A DNA stretch of 64,000 nucleotides. It comes from Bryobacterales bacterium. Its GTDB lineage: Bacteria > Acidobacteriota > Terriglobia > Bryobacterales > Bryobacteraceae. How positions within the stretch are numbered: position 1 is the stretch's first letter; each line of letters starts with the position of its first letter. The position numbers were made by a program, and so were the translations under genes. The notes under the pieces are model-generated. The model worked only from the letters and a program-made list of their open reading frames with translations, did no database searches and was not told the origin of the DNA. The stretch covers positions 182,102 to 246,101 of the forward strand of contig PLOR01000021.1 of the NCBI GenBank assembly GCA_003142185.1. Direction: 5' to 3'. Shown one piece after another: positions 30,291 to 39,454 of this stretch.

Positions 30291-31700
30291 ATGAAGGTCA
30301 CATTCTCGGGCGCGGCGGGGACGGTCACCGGCTCGATGCACCTGCTGGAATCGGGCGGCCGGGCGTACGCGCTCGATTGCGGGCTCTTTCAGGGCCGCCG
30401 CAAGGAAGCGGACGAAAAGAACCGCCACCTGCCAGTCCCCGGCTCGTCGATTGATGCGGTGGTTCTGTCGCACGCCCACATCGACCACAGCGGCAAGCTG
30501 CCCATGCTGGTGAAGAACGGCTTCACAGGCCCCATCTACGCGACCCCGGCCACCATCGACCTCTGCAACTGGATGTTGCGCGACACGGCTCACATTCAGG
30601 AAAGAGACGCGGAGTTTCTGAACAAGCGCCGGGAGCACCGCAAGTCGATGGGCCTGGAAGACGGGCACGTGGTGCCGCTCTATACGACCGAGGATGCCGA
30701 GCGCACGCTGCCGCTGTTCCAACCGGTGCCCTACCACCAGCCGCAAATCCTGGGCTCGCACCTCAGCTACATTCCCTACGATGCCGGCCACATCCTGGGT
30801 TCCTCGAGCGTGATCTTGCACGAAAACGAAAACGGCGCGCACGTACGGCTGGTGTTTTCGGGCGACGTGGGCCGCCCCAACCTGCCCATCATTCGCGATC
30901 CGGAAGCGATGCCGGCGGCCGACCACCTGATCGTCGAAAGCACTTACGGCGGCCGCTTGCACAAGGACGTCAGCCACGTGGAAAACAAGCTGGCCGATAT
31001 CGTCAACCGGACGGCGCGGCGCGGCGGCCGCATCATCGTCCCCGCCTTCGCGGTGGGCCGCACCCAGCAACTGGTGCTGCTGCTGCACCAACTCGTCAAC
31101 CAGCAGCGCATCCCCAACATCCCGATCTTCGTCGACAGCCCGCTGGCGCTCAATGTTACCCAGGTACATAGGGACCACCCCGAGTGCTTCAACGAAGAGA
31201 CCCGCCAGTACCTTCTCCATAGCGAGGACCCGTTCGGTTTCACGCGCCTGCAATACGTGCGCGAGGCCTCCGAATCGAAGAAGCTGAACGACCTGCATGG
31301 CCCATTCGTGGTGATCTCGGCCTCCGGCATGTGCGAGGCGGGGCGCATCCTGCACCACTTGCGCAACGGCATCGAGGACCCGCGCAATACCGTCCTCATC
31401 ACTGGCTTTCAGGCGCAGGACACGCTGGGGCGGAAGCTCGTCGAAAAATGGCAGGAGGTCAAAATCTTCGGCGAACCGATGCGTGTGCGCGCCGACATTG
31501 CGAGCCTGGACGAATTGAGCGCTCACGCCGATTACAACGAGCTGCTCGCATGGATCAAGCCACTGGCGCCTTCGCTGAAAAAGGTCTTCCTGGTGCACGG
31601 CGAGCCGCGGCAATCGGCGGCGTTCGCCCAGCAGCTTCACTCCCACTACGGCCTGGAAACCGTGATACCCGCGCCGGGCGAGAGCTTTGATCTGGTGTGA
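30291..31700 (+). CDS. MBL-fold/beta-CASP RNA-processing nuclease
   Basis: 469 aa. Metallo-beta-lactamase motif H61-A-H63-I-D65-H66, then GHILGSSSV and FSGDVGRP. The beta-CASP part has VESTYGGRLH, IIVPAFAVGRTQQLVLLL, VDSPLALNVT, SASGMCEAGRILHHL and a C-terminal SAHADYNELLAW and VHGEP. This is the layout of bacterial CPSF73-like exonucleases (YsjJ/TTHA0252 type) acting on RNA. GAGGGCGG lies about 8 bases before the ATG. Confidence 0.88.
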   Translation: MKVTFSGAAGTVTGSMHLLESGGRAYALDCGLFQGRRKEADEKNRHLPVPGSSIDAVVLSHAHIDHSGKLPMLVKNGFTGPIYATPATIDLCNWMLRDTAHIQERDAEFLNKRREHRKSMGLEDGHVVPLYTTEDAERTLPLFQPVPYHQPQILGSHLSYIPYDAGHILGSSSVILHENENGAHVRLVFSGDVGRPNLPIIRDPEAMPAADHLIVESTYGGRLHKDVSHVENKLADIVNRTARRGGRIIVPAFAVGRTQQLVLLLHQLVNQQRIPNIPIFVDSPLALNVTQVHRDHPECFNEETRQYLLHSEDPFGFTRLQYVREASESKKLNDLHGPFVVISASGMCEAGRILHHLRNGIEDPRNTVLITGFQAQDTLGRKLVEKWQEVKIFGEPMRVRADIASLDELSAHADYNELLAWIKPLAPSLKKVFLVHGEPRQSAAFAQQLHSHYGLETVIPAPGESFDLV

Positions 31701-31745
31701 GAATGGTATTGGTTTGATCCTGGCGGCACTAAGGCCAACGCAAGA

Positions 31746-32546
31746 ATGACCTCACACTGCCTGACCGGCGAATGTGGCGCGCGCACTCGTGCGTGCCGCG
31801 TCGGCACTCCTGCCGACGCCCGGCGGAGCTGTGCGGAGAAACGTCGAGAAGAATCTCGACGCTGCACGCAGAACTGCCTGCGCCACGCGGCCGTGCTCCT
31901 GGCGCTGGCCGCCGCGATGCTCAGCGGGTGCGCCCATAAAACGCACGCGCGCAAATTTGCTTCGCCGGCCGCGCCCGCGCCCGCGCCCAAGATCGGGGAC
32001 ACCCAGACAGGGCTCGCCAGTTGGTATGGGTATCCATACCACGGGCGCGCGGCGGCCAACGGCGAAATCTACGATATGGAAACGCTTGTGGCGGCGCACC
32101 GCACGCTGCCGTTCAATACCTGGGTGCGGGTAGTGAACGTTTCCAACTCCAAGTCGGTAGACGTGCGCATCATCGACCGCGGACCATTCGTGGATGGGCG
32201 GGTGATCGACTTGTCGCACGCGGCGGCGCGCTCCATCGACCTGCTGGGTCCAGGGGTGGGCCCTGTGCGCCTCGAGGTGATCCGTCTGCCGCAAACCATG
32301 GAGCCGGCCATCTTCGCCGTCCAGGTGGGAGCGTTCCGCAGCCGCCAGAACGCGGATCGATTGCGCGACGCCATGGCCGCCCTCTACGGAGCGGCCCGCG
32401 TGGTCGAGCGGCATGGCAATCCGGACCTGTGGCGTGTGCTGGTGGGTGCGGAGGCGACCATCGACGCCGCCGGCGCCCTTGCCGAACGCATTCACGCCGA
32501 ATCGGGTGAGAAAAACGGCTTCGTGGTGCGACTAGATTTTGAATAG
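31746..32546 (+). CDS. rlpA: RlpA-like septal ring lipoprotein (DPBB plus SPOR)
   Basis: 266 aa if the only in-frame ATG (31746) is used. A lipoprotein signal HAAVLLALAAAMLSGC ends at C62, far too deep for a normal signal peptide, and residues 10-47 are encoded by two family C repeats. The true start is therefore probably the GTG at 31893 or the CTG at 31878; the span given is the outer limit. The double-psi beta-barrel has GLASWYGYPYHGRAAANGE, TWVRVVNVSN and IDRGPFVDGRVIDLSHAAA. The C-terminal SPOR domain (FAVQVGAFRSRQNADRLRDAM) binds denuded peptidoglycan. Outer-membrane lipoprotein, lytic transglycosylase-like. Confidence 0.82.
   Translation: MTSHCLTGECGARTRACRVGTPADARRSCAEKRREESRRCTQNCLRHAAVLLALAAAMLSGCAHKTHARKFASPAAPAPAPKIGDTQTGLASWYGYPYHGRAAANGEIYDMETLVAAHRTLPFNTWVRVVNVSNSKSVDVRIIDRGPFVDGRVIDLSHAAARSIDLLGPGVGPVRLEVIRLPQTMEPAIFAVQVGAFRSRQNADRLRDAMAALYGAARVVERHGNPDLWRVLVGAEATIDAAGALAERIHAESGEKNGFVVRLDFE
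31774..31887. repeat. repeat family C, two copies in opposite orientation
   Basis: 31774-31817 begins GTGGCGC and carries the perfect hairpin TCGGCA-ctcc-TGCCGA. 31842-31887 is the opposite orientation with CGTCGAGA-agaa-TCTCGACG and ends GCGCCACG. Compared with the copy at 11036 the outer pair T-A has become C-G, a compensatory change. The pair spans the region just upstream of the RlpA signal peptide. Confidence 0.65.
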
Positions 32547-32593
32547 CGCTCATCGGGAGCCTCCTCTTCACCGCAGGTCGACAAAGTGACTTC

Positions 32594-33595
32594 ATGAACC
32601 GGGCCGTGCCGGACGCAGCCCAGCCCATAGTGGGCCGGACGCCCGTAATCGACAATCTTCGCCGCCTGATCGAGAAGGCGTCGCGCAACCGGCTGCCGGT
32701 CCTGCTGCTGGGTGAAAGCGGCACGGGCAAGGAGGTGGTGGCGCGCGCTATCCACGACGCCAACCCGCGCGGCCAGTTCGTGCCCATCGACTGCGGCTCG
32801 CTGGTGGGCACACTGGTGGAAAGCGACCTCTTCGGCCATGTGAAGGGATCGTTCAGCGGCGCCCAGGAGAACAAGAAGGGGCTGGTGGAGGTGGCCGATG
32901 GCGGGACGGCGTTTTTCGACGAGATCGGCGACCTGCCGCTCGAGATGCAGGTCAAACTGCTGCGACTGCTCCAGGAGCGCCAATTCCGCGCCGTGGGCGC
33001 GCTGCAATGGCGCACGGTAGATCTGCGAATCATCGCCGCGACGCATCGCGATTTGAGAGCGGAGATCGCCAAGGGCCGTTTCCGCGAGGACCTCTACTTC
33101 CGGCTCAACGTGTTCACTATCCGGCTGCCGCCGTTGCGCGACCGCAAGGCGGACATTCCGCTGCTGGTCGACCACTTCCTGGAGCGCGCGCGCGCCGCCG
33201 GTCTGCCCTGGTTCGACCCTGGTCCGGATACGCGCGCCCGGCTGAGCGCCTACGACTGGCCCGGCAACGTGCGCGAGTTGAAGAACGCCATCGAGCGCAT
33301 GGCGGCGATGCATTCCGAGCACCATCCCGAAACCGCGCTGCCATCCGCGCTGGTGAATCAGAGCCGGTCGGCGGACCTGGAGCGGCTCTCGGCCGCGGTA
33401 GCGGTGGAGGACGCACCCACCTGCGAATTCGTGGTGCGGCCGAAGTCGCCTGTGTTCACGATCAGCGAAAGCGAAAGGAACGCCATCGAACGCGCCCTGG
33501 CCGCCGCCCATGGCGAGCGCGGTAAGACCGCGCGGCTGCTCGGCATGGGCCGCACCACTCTGTATCGAAAGATGAAAGAATACGGACTGGATTGA
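32594..33595 (+). CDS. sigma-54-dependent transcriptional activator without receiver domain
   Basis: 333 aa. AAA+ domain with Walker A GESGTGKE (40-47), a GAFTGA-loop equivalent reading G85-S-F-S-G-A90, Walker B GGTAFFDE (103-110), and arginine-finger region [12 protein letters not shown]. The C-terminal Fis-type helix-turn-helix is [23 protein letters not shown]. There is no N-terminal sensory or receiver domain, so activity must be controlled by expression or by a partner. The loop substitutions (A to S, T to S) are conservative. The stop overlaps the following TTG start. Confidence 0.88.
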   Translation: MNRAVPDAAQPIVGRTPVIDNLRRLIEKASRNRLPVLLLGESGTGKEVVARAIHDANPRGQFVPIDCGSLVGTLVESDLFGHVKGSFSGAQENKKGLVEVADGGTAFFDEIGDLPLEMQVKLLRLLQERQFRAVGALQWRTVDLRIIAATHRDLRAEIAKGRFREDLYFRLNVFTIRLPPLRDRKADIPLLVDHFLERARAAGLPWFDPGPDTRARLSAYDWPGNVRELKNAIERMAAMHSEHHPETALPSALVNQSRSADLERLSAAVAVEDAPTCEFVVRPKSPVFTISESERNAIERALAAAHGERGKTARLLGMGRTTLYRKMKEYGLD

Positions 33596-34644
33596 GAATC
33601 GCGCTCGACGCCACCTACGCCATTGGAGAGGAGCTTAGCGGGGTCGGACTGTATTCGCGCGAAATGCTCGACGGCTTGGCGGCGCTGCGGCCCGAGGTGC
33701 GCTTCGAATATTGGCTGCGCCCGCACCGTTTTTTTCGCGCGGCCGGTTTGGCGGCGAGGCCGAACACGCGGCGGCGTCTGCTCGTCTGGCCGCTGGGGCC
33801 GCGCGGAGCTGCGCTCTTCCATGGCCTGAACCAGCGGCTGCCGGCGATGCGCCTGCGCGCGACAGTGGTCACCTTTCACGACCTGTTCGTGATGACGGGC
33901 GATTATTCGACGCCGGAATTTCGCGCCCACTTCACCGCCCAGGCGCGAGACGCCGCGCGCCGCGCCGACGCCATCATCGCGGTTTCCGAATTCACCAAGC
34001 GCCAGGTGGTCGGGCTTCTCGGTGTGCCGGCGGCGCGGGTGCGCGTGGTGCATCACGGGGCGCGCGGGCTCGCATTTCCGAACGTCGCGCGCGAGCCGGT
34101 AATCCTGCACGTCGGAGCGTTGCAGACGCGCAAGAACATCGCCCGCCTGGTGGAGGCATTCGAGACGCTCGACGGGAACTGGCGGCTGGTGCTGGCGGGT
34201 GCCGCGGGCTTCGGCGCGGCCGGGATTCTGGAGCGCATCGCGCGCAGCCCGGCGCGGGCTCGCATTGAAATGCCGGGCTACGTCACGCCGGCTGAACTTG
34301 CAATCTGGTACGCGCGCGCCACGGTGTTTGCTTTCCCCTCGCTGGACGAAGGCTTCGGCATGCCGCTGCTGGAAGCGATGGCTGCGGGCACGCCCATCGT
34401 GACATCGAACCGCTCCGCGCTGCCGGAGGTGGCCGGCGATGCCGCGCTGTTGGTGGATCCGGAGGATACCAATGCTTTGGCGGAAGCCTTGCGCCAACTG
34501 ACCGGAGACGTAGAGTTGCGGGAAGAGCTAGCGCGCCGCGGCAGAGCGCGCGTTCAAACTTTCACTTGGGATAAAGCCGTCGGCGAAACCTGGGACGTTT
34601 ACCGGGACCTGCTCGGTCGTGGCGCAGGCTGTCAAGCCTGCTGA
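33592..34644 (+). CDS. GT4-family glycosyltransferase
   Basis: 350 aa from a TTG that overlaps the previous stop (TTGA). GVGLYSREML near the N-terminus, VVTFHDLFV, ADAIIAVSEFTKRQVV, ILHVGALQTRKNIARLVEAF and the C-terminal E-x7-E motif PSLDEGFGMPLLEAMAAGTP are those of GT-B retaining transferases using nucleotide sugars. The acceptor is unknown. The last codons (GRGAGCQAC) come from a family C repeat, so the native C-terminus was altered. Coupled to the sigma-54 activator. Confidence 0.85.
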   Translation: MRIALDATYAIGEELSGVGLYSREMLDGLAALRPEVRFEYWLRPHRFFRAAGLAARPNTRRRLLVWPLGPRGAALFHGLNQRLPAMRLRATVVTFHDLFVMTGDYSTPEFRAHFTAQARDAARRADAIIAVSEFTKRQVVGLLGVPAARVRVVHHGARGLAFPNVAREPVILHVGALQTRKNIARLVEAFETLDGNWRLVLAGAAGFGAAGILERIARSPARARIEMPGYVTPAELAIWYARATVFAFPSLDEGFGMPLLEAMAAGTPIVTSNRSALPEVAGDAALLVDPEDTNALAEALRQLTGDVELREELARRGRARVQTFTWDKAVGETWDVYRDLLGRGAGCQAC

Positions 34645-34670
34645 GCCGAGAGTCATCTCGGCTTTTTCTT
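34618..34670 (+). terminator. repeat family C acting as intrinsic terminator
   Basis: Starts CGTGGCGC, then hairpin GCAGGCT-gtca-AGCCTGC. The second hairpin GCCGAGA-gtca-TCTCGGC (34645-34662) begins right after the GT4 stop and is followed by TTTTTCTT. All arms pair perfectly. It is placed as a terminator of the sigma-54 activator/GT4 operon. Confidence 0.75.
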
Positions 34671-34676
34671 CTGGGA

Positions 34677-34988
34677 CTACCGGTTTTCCTCGTCCACGGC
34701 GATTTTCAGCGCACGCAGGAAGCGATGATCCTGCGTGGTGAGCTTGATCTTGCCGGTGGCCTCGAAGGTGCGTTTCGGCTCCTCTGCTTCGCTCTCTTCC
34801 AACTCGCCGTCTTCGTCGCCGGATTCGTCCCGCCGATTGAAGCCGATGGTTGCTTCGAGGACCAGAAACACGTCATACCCGGCGCGCTTGATTTCGCCGA
34901 TCGCCTCCGCGATCCGGTCGGATTCGGACAGGGAATCGTTGATGGCATTCCCCAGTTCCTGCATGAGGTGCTTCAATGGCTCATCCAC
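34677..34988 (-). CDS. small acidic protein, unknown
   Basis: 103 aa: MDEPLKHLMQELGNAINDSL, then IGEIKRAGYDVFLVLEATIGF, an acidic stretch rich in D and E, and KTHEATGK-like ending with LTTQDHRFLRALKIAVDE. AGGAG lies about 10 bases upstream. No family name recalled; conserved-looking composition and a clean SD support a real gene. Confidence 0.6.
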   Translation of the reverse strand: MDEPLKHLMQELGNAINDSLSESDRIAEAIGEIKRAGYDVFLVLEATIGFNRRDESGDEDGELEESEAEEPKRTFEATGKIKLTTQDHRFLRALKIAVDEENR

Positions 34989-35181
34989 AGAGTACTCCTA
35001 AAAATAGCGGACGCACCGGAGGCGACCGGCGTTCCCGCTAGCAGGCCTAGCATCCACCCCCAACTCGATTGTAGTAGACGCTCAGCCGGTTCACAAGCTC
35101 GAACCGTTTCTTCTATCGACAGTTTATCAGCCGGACGTGACGGTGCGCTGACGGGTGCGCGGGCTTTGTTACGATAAGAAG

Positions 35182-35445
35182 GTGCGGAAGCAGGTAACCT
35201 GGCGCCACGGCGTGGCATTTTTGCGACATGTGGTGCCGGCCGTCGTGAAACCCATTCACGCTCTCTGGAATCAGATGATCGGCTTTCTTTTCATTTCCTT
35301 TGGGGCGATTTTCGGCCTCCGGACGGCGCGCTACATGATGTCGCACGACGCCATGCGCTCGGTTGTAGCCGGGGCAGCCACCGCCATCATGGCGTACTAC
35401 GGGATCGGCTCCTTTCTCAGGGCCCGCAGGATTTCGCGCTCCTGA
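35182..35445 (+). CDS. small membrane protein, unknown
   Basis: 87 aa from a GTG at 35182, with AAGAAG just before it. A short basic N-terminus, one clear hydrophobic segment (MIGFLFISFGAIFGLRTARY) and a second weaker one (VVAGAATAIMAYYGIGSFL). No family recognised. Confidence 0.5.
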   Translation: MRKQVTWRHGVAFLRHVVPAVVKPIHALWNQMIGFLFISFGAIFGLRTARYMMSHDAMRSVVAGAATAIMAYYGIGSFLRARRISRS

Positions 35446-35477
35446 ATCGCCGGGCGGCGGTAAAATGTTACATAGCT

Positions 35478-35939
35478 ATGTCGCTGCGCGTGTTCCTCTC
35501 GATCATGGTTGCGGCGTGCGCGGCGACTGCCCAAAAGTACGACGGGCCGAAGCCGCCCAAGCCGGACCTGCCATACATTAAACACGCCGACAAGCTGCTC
35601 GCCACCGAAGCGGTAGAGGCGAAGACACAAAAGAAGAAGGACGACACGCTGTACACGGTCGATGGCGCCAACTCCTCCGCCAAAACACCGCTGGCGGCGC
35701 CGGTCCTGCTCTTCGAGAGCGCCAAGATCAACCCGGCAAACCTGCAGTTGTTCCGGATGGAATCGAAGGACGGCCACCGCGAATTTGTCGTGCGAGCGAG
35801 CGACGAGCCAATCCGCATCGAAGTCACCAAGCTGAGCGACACGCTCTCCAAGATTGAGCCTTACAACGGCCTCGACCCGGGCGAGTATGCGCTGCTGGCC
35901 GGCGGGTCCAACCAGGTGTTCTGTTTCGCCGTGTTTTGA
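35478..35939 (+). CDS. secreted protein of unknown function
   Basis: 153 aa. Signal peptide MSLRVFLSIMVAACAATA then QKYDGPKPPKPDLPYIKHAD. The mature part contains TVDGANSSAKTPLAAPVLLF and PGEYALLAGGSNQVFCFAVF. Periplasmic or exported, possibly beta-rich. A family A REP pair follows directly after the stop. Confidence 0.65.
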   Translation: MSLRVFLSIMVAACAATAQKYDGPKPPKPDLPYIKHADKLLATEAVEAKTQKKKDDTLYTVDGANSSAKTPLAAPVLLFESAKINPANLQLFRMESKDGHREFVVRASDEPIRIEVTKLSDTLSKIEPYNGLDPGEYALLAGGSNQVFCFAVF

Positions 35940-35940
35940 A

Positions 35941-36031
35941 GGTAGGACCGACGATCGGTTTTTGTCGTCGGTCAACGCGTCGTATCGGGGCGAAAAGCGA
36001 CAGACCACAAAGGGCGATGGTCTGTCCTACT
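35941..36031. repeat. REP family A inverted pair upstream of valS
   Basis: 35941-35973 (GGTAGGACCGACGATCGG, T-run, GTCGTCGGTC) and inverted copy 35999-36031 (GACAGACCAC...GATGGTCTGTCCTACT). In each the arms pair with each other although they differ between copies. The pair begins one base after the stop of the secreted-protein gene and ends 25 bases before valS. Confidence 0.75.
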
Positions 36032-36056
36032 AAGCGCGTTATATTAGTACATTCCC

Positions 36057-38717
36057 ATGCAAATTGAAAAGGTGTACGAGCCCCAGCGGTTCGAGCCGCA
36101 TTGGGCGCAGTGGTGGATCGATTCCGGCATCTTTCGCGCTGCCGGAACGTCCGCCGCGCGCTCGTTTTCCCTCGTTATTCCGCCGCCCAACGTGACCGGC
36201 TCCCTCCACATCGGTCACATGCTGGAGCACACCGAAATCGATGTCACCATCCGCTGGCACCGCATGTTGGGCGAGAACACGCTCTGGCTGCCGGGCACCG
36301 ACCACGCCGGCATCGCCACCCAAATGGTCGTCGAACGCAAACTGGCCGAAGAGGGCATTCGCCGCCAGGACTTGGGCCGCGAAGCCTTCGAGAAGCGCGT
36401 TTGGGAATGGAAGGCCGAGTACGGCGACAACATCAAGCGGCAGATGATCCGCATGGGCGCAAGCTGCGATTGGTCGCGCGAGCGCTTCACGCTCGATCCT
36501 GGCCTCTCGCGCGCCGTGCGCGAAGTTTTCGTGCGCCTCTACGAAAAAGGCCTCATCTACCGCGGCGAGTACATGGTCAACCGCTGCCCGCGCTGCCGCA
36601 CCGCGCTATCCGACCTGGAAGTGGCGCACGCCGACGTGCAGGGCCACATGTGGCACCTGCGCTATCCCGTCCACGGCCTGCCGGGCCGCTTCGTCACGGT
36701 GGCCACCACGCGGCCGGAAACCATGCTCGGCGATACCGCCGTGGCGATCAATCCGACCGACGAGCGCTACCGCGACCTGCACGGCCGCACCGTCGACCTG
36801 CCCTTGATGGACCGCGAGATTCCGGTGATCCTCGATGAGCTCGCCGATCCCGAATTCGGTACCGGTGTGGTGAAGGTCACGCCCGCGCACGATCCCAACG
36901 ATTTCGAAGCCGGCCGCCGCCACAACCTGGCCAAGATCCAGGTAATCGGCGAAGACGGCGTCATTACCGCCGCCGGCGGTAAGTACGCGGGGCTGGATCG
37001 TTTCGAAGCCCGCAAGCAAGTGTTGGCCGATCTTTGTGCGCTGGGCGCGCTGGTGAAGACCGAAGACTACGCGCTGAATATCGGCAAGTGCGCGCGCTGT
37101 GGCACCATTGTCGAGCCGCTGGTCTCCACGCAGTGGTTCGTCAAGACCAAGCCGCTGGCCGAAAAGGCCATCGAAGCCGTGGAAACGGGCCGCATCGTTT
37201 TTGTTCCCGCCAATTGGAGCAAGACCTACTTCGAGTGGATGTACAACATCCGCGACTGGTGCATCTCGCGGCAGCTCTGGTGGGGCCATCGCGTCCCCGC
37301 CTGGCACTGCCAGGAGTGCCACGAAATCATCGTGGCGCGGGAAGCTCCCGCAAAATGCGACCGTTGCGGCTCGGCCGAGCTGGAGCAGGATACCGACGTG
37401 CTCGACACCTGGTTCAGCTCCGGCCTCTGGCCGTTTTCCACCCTCGGCTGGCCAGACCAGACCGAGGATTTGAAAGCCTTCTATCCCACCTCGCTGCTGA
37501 TCACCGGCTTCGACATTCTCTTCTTCTGGGTGGCGCGGATGGCGATGCTGGGCATCGAGTTCATGGGCGACGTGCCGTTCCGCCAGGTCTACATCCACGG
37601 CCTGGTGCGCGACGCCGAGCGGCAGAAAATGTCGAAGACGAAAGGCAACACAATCGACCCGCTGATCGTGACCGAGAAGTATGGCACCGACGCTGTGCGC
37701 ATGGCGCTGTTGCAAGGCGCTGCGCCGGGCACCGACATCGTGCTAACCGAAGAGCGGATGGAAAGCTCGCGCGCCTTCGCCAACAAAATCTGGAATGCCG
37801 CGCGGTTTCTGCTGGGCAAGATGGAATTCTGCGGCGTCGAGCCCTGGCTGCCCGCGAGGCTCGAAGACTTCCGCCCGGAAGCAGACCCGGCAACCGGCGC
37901 GGTGCCGATCGAGGACCGCTGGATTTTCAGCCGCCTGAACGCGTGCGCCGCGCAGGCCAACCGCGCCATCGAAACCTATCGCTACCACGAAGCCGCACAG
38001 GTGCTGTGGCACTTTTTCTGGCACGAATTCTGCGATTGGTACCTGGAGCTGAAGAAGCTCGAATTCCGCGAGAATTCGCGGCTAACGCCGGGCTGGTGCA
38101 ACGCGCTGGCGGCGTTTGAAACCGCGTTGCGGTTGCTCCATCCGGCCATGCCGTTTCTCACCGAGGAGTTGTGGCAACGGCTGGCGACCGATCGCGCCGC
38201 TCGCCCGGTTTCGATCGCGCTGGCCGGCTACCCGCAGTTCCGCGAAGACGCAGCCGACGCTGAAGCCGAGCGCGAAATCGGCATCCTGCAGGAGATCGTG
38301 ACCGTGGCCCGCACGCTGCGCACCGAAGCCAAGCTCGATCCCAAACTGCAAGTCGCGGGCGTGCTGTATTCTCTCGGGCCCGCGCTCGACGTCGCCCGCC
38401 GCAATGGCGAAGCCATTCGCAAGCTGGCCAACGTGAATCTGGAGTTGAAAGCCGAAGCTGCTCCCAAGGCGCCCGGCATCCGCTCCGGCCCCGAGTTCGA
38501 CCTGGCGCTGCATCTTCCCAAAGCCCAGGAAGACGCCCAGCGCAAGCGCGACGAGAAAGAGCGCGAGCAGCTTCTCAAGAACATCGCCAACAACGAGCGC
38601 CAGTTGAACGACGAGAAGTTTCTCGGCCGCGCTCCCGCGCATGTGATCGACGGCATGCGCCAAAAGCTCGCCGATTACAAGACGCAGCTTGGCAAGCTCG
38701 ATACGAGCGCGCAGTGA
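36057..38717 (+). CDS. valS: valyl-tRNA synthetase
   Basis: 886 aa, class I synthetase of normal length. PPPNVTGSLHIGHMLEHT holds the HIGH motif and RQKMSKTKGNTIDPL the KMSKS motif. The CP1 editing domain has TTRPETMLGDTAVA. The C-terminal coiled coil (EDAQRKRDEKEREQLLKNI onwards) binds tRNA. First gene of a four-gene overlapping cluster; the stop overlaps the birA GTG. Confidence 0.97.
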   Translation: MQIEKVYEPQRFEPHWAQWWIDSGIFRAAGTSAARSFSLVIPPPNVTGSLHIGHMLEHTEIDVTIRWHRMLGENTLWLPGTDHAGIATQMVVERKLAEEGIRRQDLGREAFEKRVWEWKAEYGDNIKRQMIRMGASCDWSRERFTLDPGLSRAVREVFVRLYEKGLIYRGEYMVNRCPRCRTALSDLEVAHADVQGHMWHLRYPVHGLPGRFVTVATTRPETMLGDTAVAINPTDERYRDLHGRTVDLPLMDREIPVILDELADPEFGTGVVKVTPAHDPNDFEAGRRHNLAKIQVIGEDGVITAAGGKYAGLDRFEARKQVLADLCALGALVKTEDYALNIGKCARCGTIVEPLVSTQWFVKTKPLAEKAIEAVETGRIVFVPANWSKTYFEWMYNIRDWCISRQLWWGHRVPAWHCQECHEIIVAREAPAKCDRCGSAELEQDTDVLDTWFSSGLWPFSTLGWPDQTEDLKAFYPTSLLITGFDILFFWVARMAMLGIEFMGDVPFRQVYIHGLVRDAERQKMSKTKGNTIDPLIVTEKYGTDAVRMALLQGAAPGTDIVLTEERMESSRAFANKIWNAARFLLGKMEFCGVEPWLPARLEDFRPEADPATGAVPIEDRWIFSRLNACAAQANRAIETYRYHEAAQVLWHFFWHEFCDWYLELKKLEFRENSRLTPGWCNALAAFETALRLLHPAMPFLTEELWQRLATDRAARPVSIALAGYPQFREDAADAEAEREIGILQEIVTVARTLRTEAKLDPKLQVAGVLYSLGPALDVARRNGEAIRKLANVNLELKAEAAPKAPGIRSGPEFDLALHLPKAQEDAQRKRDEKEREQLLKNIANNERQLNDEKFLGRAPAHVIDGMRQKLADYKTQLGKLDTSAQ

Positions 38718-39454
38718 CACCGCTCGACATCGGCGGCCTGCGGCGCGAGTTCCCGGATCGCCGGATCGATTACTACCCGTCCATCGATTCCACCATGCGC
38801 GTAGCCGCGGCGTTGGAACCGGGCGCGGTGGTGTTGGCCGAAGAACAAAGGGCCGGCCTCGGCCGCCACGGTCACACCTGGCACTCCGAAGCCGGCAGCG
38901 GAATCTATTGCTCGCTGGTGCTGGCGCCGGCGCCGGTTCTCACCCTGGCGCTGGGCCTGGCGGCGCAGGATGCCATCGCCAAATCCACCGGCATCGCCTG
39001 CGATCTGCGCTGGCCCAACGACGTGATGATCGCCGATCGGAAAGTCGCCGGCATTCTGGTGCAACTTTCCGGCGCGAAGGCCATCGCCGGCATCGGCATC
39101 AACGTGAATCACGAATCATTTCCGCCCGAGCTGGCGAGCGAAGCCACTTCGCTGAGCCGTGAAAAATGTGGGGCAGGCGCTTCCGCCTGCCAACCCGTTC
39201 CGCGCGAGCCCATCATAGCCGCGCTGCTGCGCGCCGCCGACGAGTATCTCGCATATGACACGTCCGCCATCCTGCGCCTCTTCACGCAAGGCTCTAGTTA
39301 TGCCGCAGGCCGCCGCGTGGAAGTGCACCAACCCCGCGGCGTGATTCGCGGCGTCACCGCCGGCCTCAATCCGGACGGGTTCCTGGTAGTGCGCCAGGAC
39401 GATGGAACCGATACTCTGATTATTGCGGGAGGCGTACGTGCTGCTCGCTCTTGA
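38714..39454 (+). CDS. birA: biotin--[acetyl-CoA-carboxylase] ligase
   Basis: 246 aa from a GTG. Attaches biotin to BCCP. No N-terminal DNA-binding domain, so this is the non-regulatory type. Motifs: YYPSIDSTMRVA, GLGRHGHTWHSEAGSGIYCS (the GRGRxG-like biotinyl-AMP loop, here GRHGHTW), DLRWPNDVMIADRKVAGIL and GIGINVNHE. Residues 152-161 (CGAGASACQP) are encoded by a family B repeat inserted in frame in the loop before the C-terminal domain. It overlaps coaX. Confidence 0.88.
   Translation: MTPLDIGGLRREFPDRRIDYYPSIDSTMRVAAALEPGAVVLAEEQRAGLGRHGHTWHSEAGSGIYCSLVLAPAPVLTLALGLAAQDAIAKSTGIACDLRWPNDVMIADRKVAGILVQLSGAKAIAGIGINVNHESFPPELASEATSLSREKCGAGASACQPVPREPIIAALLRAADEYLAYDTSAILRLFTQGSSYAAGRRVEVHQPRGVIRGVTAGLNPDGFLVVRQDDGTDTLIIAGGVRAARS
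39168..39195 (+). repeat. repeat family B inside birA
   Basis: GTGGGGCAGGCGCTTC then CGCCTGCCAACC. The hairpin arms are GGCAGGCG / CGCCTGCC, a compensatory variant of the GGCAGGT / ACCTGCC seen in other copies. Confidence 0.65.

Noticed and set aside
30138..31646. 502-residue minus-strand frame opposite the MBL nuclease
   Set aside because: Antisense of a well-supported nuclease gene and no recognisable domain.
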